Made by a program: the position numbers and the translations under genes. The notes beneath the pieces were generated by a model. The model made no database searches. It had not been told where the DNA came from and saw nothing but the letters and a program-made list of their open reading frames with translations. Positions 7,263 to 14,936 of a stretch of 26,190 nt of DNA are shown here, one piece after another; position 1 is the first letter of the stretch; each line of letters opens with the position of its first letter. The stretch is from Proteobacteria bacterium UBA6156. GTDB lineage: Bacteria; Pseudomonadota; Alphaproteobacteria; UBA2136; UBA6156. Where the stretch lies: contig DIUO01000006.1 of assembly GCA_002422365.1 (NCBI GenBank), forward strand, positions 1 to 26,190, read 5' to 3'.

Positions 7263-7910
7263 ATGTACAAAATCTTCTTTTTAAGCACTCTCCTCACGTT
7301 GCCTGTATATGTTGCGCAAGCGCAAGAGCATATTTCTCGCGGCAATCTCAACATCGAAGCGAGTTGGACCTCACTTAAAAATCTTGTAGACGCTGCCAGC
7401 AACCGCGCCCAAGCCGCAGAAATCTTAGCGAATGCGTTAGCGGCCTGTAACGCTAAACTCATGGTTTATGCACCAGGAGAAGGAGCCGACTCTCAGAATT
7501 GTAAATCAGTTGCTATACCTTCCCCCACGGCAGGAGAAACACTCATCCGGAGCCTCCTAGACAACCCCGAGACAACCAACGCTTCATCATTCACTACGGC
7601 TACCTCCTTCATAGCCTATTCCCAAGGTACAATTCGCCTTAAACTCGCACACAGAGGAAATATGGGAACAGGTGAATATGCAAGTAGTGGAAGCCAAAGC
7701 CTTGTAAGAATCTTAAAAAATAACACTACCCTAGCATCATGGCAGGCCAGCGCAGCCCATACGCAATCACGGGTTCTCGATATTGATGTTGCCCCCGGCG
7801 ACTACTTTGTAATTCAGCATCGGGGTACAGGCCTCAGCGATAGTGGTACAGGCTCCACAATCTCTTATGTAAACATATATTCCGGCGTCATGACCCCTGG
7901 TGTTTTTTAG
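7263..7910 (+). CDS. Secreted protein of unknown function, AT-richer than neighbours (215 aa)
   Basis: ATG 7263 gives MYKIFFLSTLLTLPVYVAQA, a clear Sec signal peptide cut after AQA (about residue 20); an earlier in-frame ATG at 7206 would bury this. The mature protein has a helical N-terminal part (SLKNLVDAASNRAQAAEILA), a two-cysteine segment (ACNAKLMVYAPGEGADSQNC) and a Ser/Thr/Gly-rich beta-type C-terminal part (IRLKLAHRG ... RVLDIDVAPGDYFVIQHRG) that looks like a beta-sandwich. The style resembles fibre or adhesin tips, but I recognise no family. Two 60-base rows (7621, 7681) count 45 and 37% GC against 70% in a row of the neighbouring carbamoyltransferase, which suggests separate ancestry. 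No ribosome binding site is seen. No terminator is obvious before the convergent uvrB. Confidence 0.7.
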   Translation: MYKIFFLSTLLTLPVYVAQAQEHISRGNLNIEASWTSLKNLVDAASNRAQAAEILANALAACNAKLMVYAPGEGADSQNCKSVAIPSPTAGETLIRSLLDNPETTNASSFTTATSFIAYSQGTIRLKLAHRGNMGTGEYASSGSQSLVRILKNNTTLASWQASAAHTQSRVLDIDVAPGDYFVIQHRGTGLSDSGTGSTISYVNIYSGVMTPGVF

Positions 7911-7961
7911 GCTTACTATCGCTTTCGCTTCACAAATAAGTAGCACCGAGCAAGCACCCCT

Positions 7962-10061
7962 TTAACTCGCCCTATCCTCACTCACCATCCCACCCATCTT
8001 CAACTCCAATTCTTCCAACTCCCGCAACCTGTCCCGCAGCCCCGCCGCCTGCTCAAAATCCAGGTCGCTTGCAGCCTTGAACATCGCCTTGCGCAGCGCC
8101 TCAATCTCCTTCGGCAAATCGGTTATGCCCAGCTTCAGCGCGTCGCGTGCCGCGCGGCGGCTGGCTTGCAGCACGTCTTCGGCCTTGCCTGCCCCCACAA
8201 TGCCTTCACTCACCGCCCGCACCGTGCTGGTGGGCACCACACCGTGCTCTTCGTTATAGGCCAGTTGCTTCACCCGCCGCCGCTCGCACTCGGCCAACAT
8301 GGCGTTAATGCTGTTGGTCATCACGTCGGCATACAGCAGCGCCCGCCCGTGCACGTTCCGCGCCGCACGCCCAACGGTTTGTATCAAACTCGTCGTGCTC
8401 CGCAAAAACCCTTCCTTGTCGGCATCCAAAATCGCCACCAGCGCCACTTCCGGTATATCCAGCCCCTCGCGCAACAGGTTAATCCCCACCAGCACGTCAA
8501 ACGCCCCCAGCCGCAAATCCCGCACAATCTGCGCCCGCTCTAGCGTCTCAATGTCGCTGTGCAAATACCTCACCCGCACCCCATGCTCATTCAAATAACT
8601 CGTCAGCTGCTCGGCCATTTTCTTGGTCAGCACGGTCACCAACGTGCGGTATCCGGCAGCGGTAGTTTTTTCAATCTCCACAAACAGGTCGTCCACCTGC
8701 CCTTCCACCGGCTTTATCTGCACCAGCGGGTCTACCAACCCCGTCGGCCGCGCCACCTGCTCGGTCACGGCATCCCCCGCCAGCGTCATCTCATACTTGG
8801 CCGGGGTCGCACTCACATACACCGTCTGCGGCCGCCGCACATCCCATTCCTCAAAGCGCAGCGGGCGGTTATCAATCGCACTGGGCAACCTAAAACCATA
8901 ATTCACCAGCGTCTGCTTTCGCACCGCATCGCCCTTGCTCATCCCACCAATTTGCGGAATCGTCACATGGCTCTCATCCACAAACAGCAACGCATCCTTG
9001 GGCAAATAATCAAACAACGTCGCCGGCGGCTCCCCCGGCGCCCGCCCCGTCAAATGCCGGCTGTAATTTTCAATCCCATTGCAAAAGCCGCTGGCCGCCA
9101 TCATTTCCAGGTCAAAGGTCGTGCGCTCACGCAGGCGCTGTTCTTCCAGCATTTTGCCTTCGGCAATCAGCTGCGCCAGCCGCTCTTTCAGTTCGGCTTT
9201 AATGCGCTGAATCGCACTGTGCATCGCAGGCTTCGGCGTCACATAGTGGCTGTTGGGGTAAACGGTAATCTCGTCCACTTTGCCAAGCTTCTGCCCGGTC
9301 AGCGGGTCAAACCGAACAATCTCCTCAACATCATCGCCAAACAGCATAATCCGCCAGGCCTCATCCTCAAGGTGGCTGGGGTAAATCTCCACCACCTCCC
9401 CCTTGGCCCTAAAACTCCCCCGCTCCAGCACGGCATCGTTGCGGCCATATTGCAGTTCGGCAAAGCGCCGTAGCAGCGCGTCCCGGTCCAGCGTGTCGCC
9501 CACCGCCACAGGTATCACCATCTCCGCGTAATATTCCCGCTCCCCAATCCCATAAATACTGCTAACCGAAGCCACCACAATCACATCCCGCCGTTCCAGC
9601 AGCGCACGGGTGGCACTGTGGCGCAGGCGGTCAATCTGCTCGTTCACCTCGGCGGTTTTTTCAATATAGGTATCGCTGCGCGGCACATACGCTTCCGGCT
9701 GATAATAATCATAATAGCTCACAAAATATTCCACGGCGTTGTTGGGGAAGAACGCCTTAAATTCCTCATAAAGCTGTGCCGCCAGCGTCTTGTTGTGGGC
9801 CATAATAATCGCGGGCCGCCCCGTCCGCGCAATCACGTTGGCCATGGTAAAGGTCTTGCCACTCCCGGTCACCCCCAGCAAAACACTATTCTGCCGCCCC
9901 TCCTCCACAAACCGCACCAAATCATCAATCGCCTGCGGCTGGTCACCACTGGGCTGGTAGGTGGTCACAAAGTCAAACGCCACACGCCCTGCCGGAGCCA
10001 CCGCCGCCGCCCCCGGCCCATCCATCACCTGCATCATCGGCATATTTGGTGCTTTAACCAC
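7962..10061 (-). CDS. uvrB: UvrABC system protein B
   Basis: UvrB is the damage-verifying helicase-like subunit loaded by UvrA, which then recruits UvrC. The 699 residues include the Walker A loop GVTGSGKT (about 63-70), the DNA-clamping beta-hairpin region YFVSYYDYYQPEAYVP, the DEAD-type box VDESHVT, helicase motifs VSATPAKYE and LLREGLDIPEV, QTVGRAARN (motif VI) and a C-terminal UVR motif DLDFEQAAGLRDRLRELE that meets UvrC. The longest frame starts at a GTG (10061) with GGGGA 8 bases upstream; in-frame ATGs 6 to 8 codons later are alternatives. A short N-terminal extension before the conserved FDFVTTYQPSGDQPQAI is Ala/Met/Pro-rich. It stands alone with no neighbour on its strand. Confidence 0.97.
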   Translation of the reverse strand: MVKAPNMPMMQVMDGPGAAAVAPAGRVAFDFVTTYQPSGDQPQAIDDLVRFVEEGRQNSVLLGVTGSGKTFTMANVIARTGRPAIIMAHNKTLAAQLYEEFKAFFPNNAVEYFVSYYDYYQPEAYVPRSDTYIEKTAEVNEQIDRLRHSATRALLERRDVIVVASVSSIYGIGEREYYAEMVIPVAVGDTLDRDALLRRFAELQYGRNDAVLERGSFRAKGEVVEIYPSHLEDEAWRIMLFGDDVEEIVRFDPLTGQKLGKVDEITVYPNSHYVTPKPAMHSAIQRIKAELKERLAQLIAEGKMLEEQRLRERTTFDLEMMAASGFCNGIENYSRHLTGRAPGEPPATLFDYLPKDALLFVDESHVTIPQIGGMSKGDAVRKQTLVNYGFRLPSAIDNRPLRFEEWDVRRPQTVYVSATPAKYEMTLAGDAVTEQVARPTGLVDPLVQIKPVEGQVDDLFVEIEKTTAAGYRTLVTVLTKKMAEQLTSYLNEHGVRVRYLHSDIETLERAQIVRDLRLGAFDVLVGINLLREGLDIPEVALVAILDADKEGFLRSTTSLIQTVGRAARNVHGRALLYADVMTNSINAMLAECERRRVKQLAYNEEHGVVPTSTVRAVSEGIVGAGKAEDVLQASRRAARDALKLGITDLPKEIEALRKAMFKAASDLDFEQAAGLRDRLRELEELELKMGGMVSEDRAS

Positions 10062-10124
10062 TTAAAAAATCCCCATTTGAAAACCGCACAAAATTACCCC
10101 ATCCCCCAACCTTCCGCAACCCCC

Positions 10125-10152
10125 TTGACCCCACGCCCCCGCGCCCCATAAT
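10125..10152 (+). promoter_or_regulatory. Predicted sigma70 promoter of the 135-aa orphan
   Basis: TTGACC (5 of 6) at 10125-10130, a 16-base spacer and CATAAT (5 of 6) at 10147-10152, 62 bases before the ATG at 10215. Confidence 0.5.
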
Positions 10153-10214
10153 CCCTACATCCAACAGCCCATTTCATTCCAACGCTCCCATCGGGCTACT
10201 CACAGGAGAAGGTT

Positions 10215-10622
10215 ATGTTCCATACCCCTGTCCACTCCCTCCCCATCGCCAACGTCCCGATCAGCATGGCTTGGACGCTGGTCACCGCCACACCGGAGGG
10301 CACCGCCCTCTGGCAGGCCCTCCTCGCCTGGCGTACTTTTCTCGCTGAAAAGCGAGACGCCGAATGGAGCCGCAACAACCGTCAAGGCGGCACCTACGGC
10401 TGGAAGCGGGCCCAGGCGACGCTGGCCCTCAAGCAGCTGCGGCTGCAGCGGGCCTACGCCACCGCTTGCCTCCGGCTAGAGCAAGCCATCACCACCGATG
10501 ACGTGAGGGCCGAATTCGGCGCCGAACTCTTCGCCATCGCCGAGGAACTCGGCGTGACCGCCCCGCAGCTCGCGGATTTCGCACCGAAAAAGCCAGTCCA
10601 ACTGGCCCTCGAGCTCTTCTGA
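10215..10622 (+). CDS. Hypothetical protein (135 aa)
   Basis: No family recognised. The start has a strong ribosome binding site (AGGAGAAGG ending 3 bases before ATG), a promoter upstream and a GC hairpin after the stop, so this is very probably a real single-gene transcript. The N-terminus is hydrophobic-leaning but is not a signal peptide. The body is helical and rich in Trp, Ala, Arg and Leu: GTALWQALLAWRTFLAEKR, then WKRAQATLALKQLRLQRAY and LRLEQAITTDDVRAEFGAEL. The C-terminus (FAPKKPVQLALELF) ends with an acidic-hydrophobic tail. It is probably cytoplasmic, and the basic helices would allow nucleic-acid or protein binding, but nothing specific can be claimed. Confidence 0.75.
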   Translation: MFHTPVHSLPIANVPISMAWTLVTATPEGTALWQALLAWRTFLAEKRDAEWSRNNRQGGTYGWKRAQATLALKQLRLQRAYATACLRLEQAITTDDVRAEFGAELFAIAEELGVTAPQLADFAPKKPVQLALELF

Positions 10623-10632
10623 GCTAAACTGA

Positions 10633-10663
10633 AAGCCGCCCCATGGGGCGGCCTTCGGCCTTT
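10633..10663 (+). terminator. Hairpin after the 135-aa gene
   Basis: GCCGCCC and GGGCGGC pair around a CATG loop (10635-10652), followed at once by an overlapping GGCC-TTC-GGCC hairpin and TTTATAAT. It lies 10 bases beyond the stop. The U-tract is short. Confidence 0.55.
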
Positions 10664-10783
10664 ATAATCCCCATTGCCCATTGACAACCCACACAATTCC
10701 CCCCATAAGCCCCCTGCAACCCACGCCTTGCCCTGAAAAGGGTGCGAAGGCGGCGGCCCAACCACCGTTGCAACACACGAGAA

Positions 10784-10895
10784 AACCAGGGAATTCGCTG
10801 GTTGGAGATGATTTTTGATTTTCTCCGCAGATGCGAGCACCGCAAGTGTACAAACCAGTACATGCGGAGCGCAGCATCAAGGAAAAATCAAAAAG
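10784..10895 (+). promoter_or_regulatory. Structured leader upstream of rpsD
   Basis: The 319-base gap before rpsD holds two nested structures. The first is AACCAG / CTGGTT (10784-10803). The second is long: TTTTTGATTTT (10812-10822) pairs perfectly over 11 bp with 10884-10894, and TGTAC (10847-10851) with GTACA (10858-10862) around an AAACCA loop. Between them two exclusive pairings compete for TGCGG(AG) at 10863-10869: CTCCGCA (10823-10829), or CCGCA (10840-10844) together with GATGC (10830-10834) / GCATC (10874-10878). The element ends 47 bases before the rpsD start. S4 regulates its own synthesis in several bacteria by binding leader RNA, so a similar role is plausible but unproven. A 45-codon basic frame (10808-10945) crosses it and ends ATGA on the rpsD start. 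Confidence 0.45.
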
Positions 10896-10941
10896 CAGCC
10901 CAATCCAGTAGAATTCGTCAACTACGAAGGGACAACCCCAA

Positions 10942-11589
10942 ATGACTAAAGTCAGCACCAACACCCTGCCGAGCCACAGCAAGCGCACGGCACCTAAAGC
11001 CAAAGCCACCCGTATTTTCGGCGAGAACCTCTGGGGTTCCGCCAAAGCCCCCGTCAACAAGCGCCCCACCAACCCGGGCCAGCACGGCGGCCGCCGCAAA
11101 AAGATGACCGATTTCGGTATCCAGCTGCGCGAAAAGCAAAAAATGAAGGCCTACTACGGCGGCATGAACGAGCGCCAATTCGCCAACATCTACGCCGAAG
11201 CCGTCCGCCGCAAGGGCGACACCTCCGAGAACCTGATTGGTTTGCTGGAATCCCGCCTCGACTGCATCGTCTACCGCCTCAACATCGCGGCCACCATCCA
11301 CGCCGCACGCCAGTTGGTCAACCACAAGCACATCATGGTCAACGGTAAGGTCGTCACCATCGCGTCCTACCGCGTCAAGGCCGGAGACATCATCGAAGCC
11401 CGCGAAAAAACCCGCAACATCCCGAACGTGATCGAAAGCGTCCAGAAAATGGAACGCCAGGTGCCCGAATACCTGACCTTCACGCCAGGAGACTTCAAAG
11501 GCAGCTTCGTCCGCATGCCCGTGCTCGACGACGTCCCCTACCCCGTCCAAATGAACCCCAACCTGGTGGTCGAATTCTATAACCGCTAA
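10942..11589 (+). CDS. rpsD: 30S ribosomal protein S4
   Basis: S4 is a primary 16S rRNA-binding protein that starts assembly of the 30S body. The 215 residues contain the expected core: ENLWGSAKAPVNKR, PGQHGGRRKK, FGIQLREKQKMKAYYGG, then the S4 RNA-binding domain (about 105-165; LESRLDCIVYRL, ARQLVNHKHIMVNGKVV, YRVKAGDIIE), ending NLVVEFYNR. The N-terminus is unusual: the segment before ENLWG is Ser/Thr/Lys-rich (MTKVSTNTLPSHSKRTAPKA) and lacks the common cysteines. Upstream GAAGGGA is a serviceable ribosome binding site about 10 bases away. It is not in an alpha operon with rpsM, rpsK or rpoA, as is usual in alphaproteobacteria. It runs against the inferred direction of replication, which is uncommon for a ribosomal gene. 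Confidence 0.97.
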   Translation: MTKVSTNTLPSHSKRTAPKAKATRIFGENLWGSAKAPVNKRPTNPGQHGGRRKKMTDFGIQLREKQKMKAYYGGMNERQFANIYAEAVRRKGDTSENLIGLLESRLDCIVYRLNIAATIHAARQLVNHKHIMVNGKVVTIASYRVKAGDIIEAREKTRNIPNVIESVQKMERQVPEYLTFTPGDFKGSFVRMPVLDDVPYPVQMNPNLVVEFYNR

Positions 11590-11603
11590 ATCGGTTGTAC
11601 CCC

Positions 11604-11638
11604 AAGCAGAAGCCCCGGCCAAACCGGGGCTTCTGCTT
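11604..11638. terminator. Strong convergent terminator between rpsD and the 64-aa gene
   Basis: A perfect 15-bp stem, AAGCAGAAGCCCCGG / CCGGGGCTTCTGCTT, with a CCAAA loop, 14 bases after the rpsD stop and 14 bases beyond the end of the minus-strand operon. It can stop transcription from both sides, although neither side has a long T-run. Confidence 0.75.
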
Positions 11639-11652
11639 GCTGGCATCATCAT

Positions 11653-11847
11653 TCAGATTGCCAGCTCCGTTGTCTCACCCGTCACGGGGTCGCCGCGCCG
11701 CACCAGCCGCATCGGCCAACGGGAGAGCTTCTCACACCCCATACGCCCTTCGCGGCAGGCTACTGCCGCAGCCTGCGTCCAGAAGGTATGCGCCGAATTC
11801 GTCACCCAGCCTCCGCCAGCATTCCATTCCACATAAAAGCGTTCCAT
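11653..11847 (-). CDS. Small protein of unknown function (64 aa), last gene of the secretin operon
   Basis: The ATG at 11847 shares one base with the stop of the L,D-transpeptidase (TAATG) and has GAGGAG 8 bases upstream, so it is translated as part of that operon. Sequence begins MERFYVEWNAGGGWVTNS and is rich in Trp, Arg and Gly, with two cysteines (about 31 and 38) and a Thr/Glu-rich tail. No signal peptide or membrane segment is seen. I do not recognise the family. Its place suggests either an accessory to the transpeptidase or an unrelated passenger. A strong terminator follows. Confidence 0.65.
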   Translation of the reverse strand: MERFYVEWNAGGGWVTNSAHTFWTQAAAVACREGRMGCEKLSRWPMRLVRRGDPVTGETTELAI

Positions 11848-12398
11848 TACAGATTCTCCTCAAAGCGAGAACCCAAAACCACCTCAACCGCCACACACCC
11901 ACCCCCCAAAACAACCTCCAAATCCGCTTTTTTCAACGCCACACACCCCTCCGTATGCACCGCCCCATCCCGCCACACATGCAGAAAAATGGCACTGCCC
12001 AACCCTCTGCCCTCGGCCCCCACAGCACCCTCCAGGTTGTAATCCATCACCCCTATGTAATCATAAGCCGTATCCTCGTGCCACAGCACCTCATGGCTGG
12101 CCCCATAGCCCACCTCACACATCTGGTTATACAACGCATCCCCCGCCGCGTCGCACCAGCCCATATCCGCCTCCAAAGGCTGCTGGCACACTCCTAAAGC
12201 CTTTACTCGATCAGGCCGGTAAAACCCCGCCACCAGCGGCCAAGCCCCCAGCGGCGTCTTCCCATCCCCTTCCCGCTTCTCCGCCGCCGCCACCACACCG
12301 TTCCGCCCCACCACACAAGCAAACTCCCGCCCCTCAAACACACAAATGGCAAAAGGCCCGTCTGCACGGGCCTTCACCAGCAGTGTGCGGTTAAGCAC
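11847..12398 (-). CDS. L,D-transpeptidase, YkuD family (COG3786 type)
   Basis: YkuD-fold enzymes use a cysteine to cross-link or edit murein stem peptides. This 183-residue protein matches the compact form: KREGDGKTPLGAWPL (about 41-55), FYRPDRV, GWCDAAGDALYN, EVLWHEDTAYDYIGV and the active site GSAIFLH (His140) ... VHTEGCVAL (Cys152). No signal peptide is visible, which is common in this subgroup and leaves its export route unclear. It starts with GTG and overlaps the secretin stop by 8 bases, with AAGGTGA 6 bases upstream, so its synthesis is tied to the secretin. Its stop overlaps the start of the 64-aa gene. Coupling to a secretin hints at local wall remodelling; that part is inference. 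Confidence 0.88.
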   Translation of the reverse strand: MLNRTLLVKARADGPFAICVFEGREFACVVGRNGVVAAAEKREGDGKTPLGAWPLVAGFYRPDRVKALGVCQQPLEADMGWCDAAGDALYNQMCEVGYGASHEVLWHEDTAYDYIGVMDYNLEGAVGAEGRGLGSAIFLHVWRDGAVHTEGCVALKKADLEVVLGGGCVAVEVVLGSRFEENL

Positions 12399-14211
12399 GG
12401 CTCACCTTCAGCAGCACCAAAAACTCCGTATCCTGCCCCCGGTTCTCAGCCCGCTGGAACACCTCACCCAGCCCCGGTATGCGCCGCAGGTTGGGTTCAT
12501 ATTCCTTGTTAATGGTGGTGTTGGCTTCAATCAAACCACCAATGGCGTAAATCCGGCCATAATCCAGCATCATATCCTGGTCAATCAGGTTGTTGGCCAG
12601 CTCGGGCACGGCATTCACCACCGGGTCGTTGTCGCCAATCGCGGTGCGTATCTGCGTCTCACCCGCCTTGGTGGCCAGGCTGAGGCGGAAGCGCAGCTGC
12701 ACGCCGTTTTTCCCAATAAACGGCATTACCGACATCACCGTCCCGCTGTTCTTAAACAACGCCTTGTCCTGGCGGCTGCCAATCACAATATCGCCAGTAC
12801 TGGTGGTATTCTGGTTCACTTCGGTTTCGGCGTAGCCAAGCTGGCGGGTTACCGCCACACGGCTAATCTGGTTATTCCGCGCCAGCAGGCTGGGGGTAGA
12901 GATCGTGTAAACATCGCCGAGGGTCGAAAGGCTCTGCAACACCAGCGCCATATCGCCGCCTTTGCTGGCCAGCGTAAAGAACCCGCCCTGCACCGTGCTG
13001 GTCGCCGGGTTCAGCGCGGTGCGCTGGTCGGCAAAAAAGCCCAGGCTGTTCAGCACACTGCCGGTTTCACCAATAATCGAGCCCTGAATATCCACACCGC
13101 GCTTGGTGGTCTTGTCGCGTATCAGCGCCACAATACGGGCTTCCACCACAATCTGGCGGTGGGCAGCTTCCTGCACCTGGCCCAAATAGGTTTCTATCTG
13201 GCGGTGGGCTTCGGGGCTGGCACGCACGGTTATCAGGCCTGCACTTTCGGTCAGCTTAAACCACGGCTGGCCGGTGTCTTCCGGGCTGGTGTGGTCGGTG
13301 CTGTCCGGAGACGCCACGCCCGCAACCTGCCCGCCACCAATCACCGTCACACTCACCGCCGAGGCCGTGGCATTAAACACGTTCGGGTCGCCCGCACCTT
13401 CGGTTTGCTCGGGCGGCGGCAGCAGGCCGGTGGCACCTACATTGGTGGCTTGCACGTTTTCAGCCGTCAGCAACTGGCCGCTCACACCCACACCGGTGGC
13501 GCGCAGCGTGCGGTCTCCGGCGCTGGTGTTGCCCATTTTAATCAGTTCACTCAGGGTTTCGCGCACTTGCGTCCACACGGCATCGCTATAGTCGGTATCC
13601 AGCTCGGCACTGGTTCCGGCGTTGGTCACGCCAGCGGCAAGCTCGGGGTTCAGCTCGGCTTTCGAGATCATACTCCCCTTGCGGTTACTCTGCCCCACTT
13701 CCAGCACATAGCTCCGCACGGGGAAGCGCGTAATATACCAAATGCCGTTCACATAATTATAGTGGTATCCGGCCTTGCTCAGCACCAGGTCCATCATTTG
13801 CTGAAAATTCGCCCCGCTATGGATAACCGTCACCGTCTGCCCGCGCAAACCTTGCGGTATCACCACACTCTCACCGGCGGCGTTGGCCAGTTCCAGAACC
13901 ACACTTTCCAGGTCGCGGCCAATATAGGCTACGTCAAAGGGCGGCAGGTCGGGCTTTTTCAAATGAATCTCATCCTTCACCAGCACCGCACTTCCGGCCT
14001 GAATCCGCTGCATATGGAAAACCCCATCCCGCAGCACACTCCGTGGCCGTATGGCATTGCGGGCATCTTCCAGCTGCTGGTCGGTGGGGGGGCGCACTTC
14101 GTCTTCGTATCCGGCGCACCCGGCCAGCAGCAGCGCGGCCACTCCCAGCATCTTCAGGCTGTCTTTCATCGTCTTTGCCGGGAATATTCGCATCACGTCA
14201 GTCCGCATCAT
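12391..14211 (-). CDS. Secretin lipoprotein, type IVb pilus (PilN/BfpB-like) candidate
   Basis: An outer-membrane secretin channel of 606 residues. The N-terminus has a long charged lead, then MLGVAALLLAGC, a lipobox with Cys32. An N0/STN-like domain follows (about 95-170; LESVVLELANAAGESVVIP, FQQMMDLVLSKAGYHYNY), then a Ser/Thr/Gly-rich spacer, then the secretin barrel region (about 330-606; QIVVEARIVALIRDKTTKRG, the LLARNNQISRVAVTRQ segment, and GLIEANTTINKEYEPNLRR-IPGLGEVFQ). The lipobox and a TcpQ-like partner upstream favour a type IVb pilus system over type II or III secretion. The start at 14211 has CAGGAT upstream; ATGs at 14193 and 14169 are also possible. Inner-membrane pilus genes (ATPase, platform, pilin) are not in this window, so the assembly may be elsewhere or the secretin may act alone. 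Confidence 0.85.
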   Translation of the reverse strand: MMRTDVMRIFPAKTMKDSLKMLGVAALLLAGCAGYEDEVRPPTDQQLEDARNAIRPRSVLRDGVFHMQRIQAGSAVLVKDEIHLKKPDLPPFDVAYIGRDLESVVLELANAAGESVVIPQGLRGQTVTVIHSGANFQQMMDLVLSKAGYHYNYVNGIWYITRFPVRSYVLEVGQSNRKGSMISKAELNPELAAGVTNAGTSAELDTDYSDAVWTQVRETLSELIKMGNTSAGDRTLRATGVGVSGQLLTAENVQATNVGATGLLPPPEQTEGAGDPNVFNATASAVSVTVIGGGQVAGVASPDSTDHTSPEDTGQPWFKLTESAGLITVRASPEAHRQIETYLGQVQEAAHRQIVVEARIVALIRDKTTKRGVDIQGSIIGETGSVLNSLGFFADQRTALNPATSTVQGGFFTLASKGGDMALVLQSLSTLGDVYTISTPSLLARNNQISRVAVTRQLGYAETEVNQNTTSTGDIVIGSRQDKALFKNSGTVMSVMPFIGKNGVQLRFRLSLATKAGETQIRTAIGDNDPVVNAVPELANNLIDQDMMLDYGRIYAIGGLIEANTTINKEYEPNLRRIPGLGEVFQRAENRGQDTEFLVLLKVSRA

Positions 14212-14235
14212 GTCTGTAATCCTGATTCCTGGTTT

Positions 14236-14829
14236 TTAATAATACGTATCCGTCACCAGCAGCACGCGGGTCGCCGCAAAGGCGGTCACGTAAAGCTGGG
14301 CACCGGTCATGTTTTTCACCCGCTCCACCAGCAGGTTGCAAAAGTCACCAAAGTCCGCCTCGGCGGTCAAATTCACTTTTTCATCCAGCAAGCTCATGTT
14401 GTCGCGGCCCAGGCGCCATTTTACCGTCCAGGGGCCGGTGTAGCTGGCGGCCTGCTCCACAATCTGGGTCATCACCTCGCGCAGGGTCACGTTGTTCACG
14501 TCCAGCACTACGCGAATATCTTCCAGCGCCACATTCTGCGCCGCATTCTGGGCACTGCCACCGGCCACATGGTCTTCCACCGCCGCATCCGGGTCGGCTT
14601 CGGGGCTGGCCGCGTCATCCCCCCCTTCGGCCACGGCTAAAAACCCTTCGCGGGCAGCCCGGAAGGCCGCCTCAGCCTCTTCCGCCGTCGGCGCAGCGGC
14701 TACATAGCCCTTGTCTTCCAGCATCAGCGGCAGCTCTGCGGGCTCTTGGGCCCACACAGGCACCCACACTGGCACCACCGCCAGCAGCGGCAGGTACATC
14801 CAAAGGCGGCCTAAACTTCGTCCGTTCAT
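14236..14829 (-). CDS. Periplasmic protein with TcpQ-like C-terminal domain
   Basis: A 197-residue exported protein: a Sec signal peptide (MNGRSLGRLW then a Leu/Val/Pro-rich core, cut after VWA at about 27), an acidic Ala/Glu/Asp-rich low-complexity stretch (about 45-95), then a compact domain (about 100-197; ALEDIRVVLDVNNVTLREVM, GPWTVKWRLGRDN, VNLTAEADFGDFCNLLVERV, LYVTAFAATRVLLVTD). That pattern fits the TcpQ/PilL-type domain that docks at the secretin N0 domain and helps its assembly. The match is by eye and moderate. It sits 24 bases upstream of the secretin gene on the same strand and opens the operon. A DotD-like role is an alternative. Confidence 0.6.
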   Translation of the reverse strand: MNGRSLGRLWMYLPLLAVVPVWVPVWAQEPAELPLMLEDKGYVAAAPTAEEAEAAFRAAREGFLAVAEGGDDAASPEADPDAAVEDHVAGGSAQNAAQNVALEDIRVVLDVNNVTLREVMTQIVEQAASYTGPWTVKWRLGRDNMSLLDEKVNLTAEADFGDFCNLLVERVKNMTGAQLYVTAFAATRVLLVTDTYY

Positions 14830-14936
14830 GCCACCAACCTAACGCATTTCTGGGGCAGGCGTCACAATCCTGCCGCCTTGGCAACCAGCATTCACCAAGC
14901 CGCCGTTGCCATTAGGCCACGCCGGGGTTTAAAGTC

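Noticed and set aside
10624..10863. A 79-codon minus-strand frame across the rpsD leader
   Set aside because: It reads through a terminator-like hairpin and the palindromic leader, with no ribosome binding site found.
12346..14640. A 764-codon open frame on the + strand opposite the secretin and TcpQ-like genes
   Set aside because: GC-rich, C-skewed DNA leaves long open antisense frames. The translation is His/Gln/Gly-rich without domains, while the opposite strand encodes a clear secretin.
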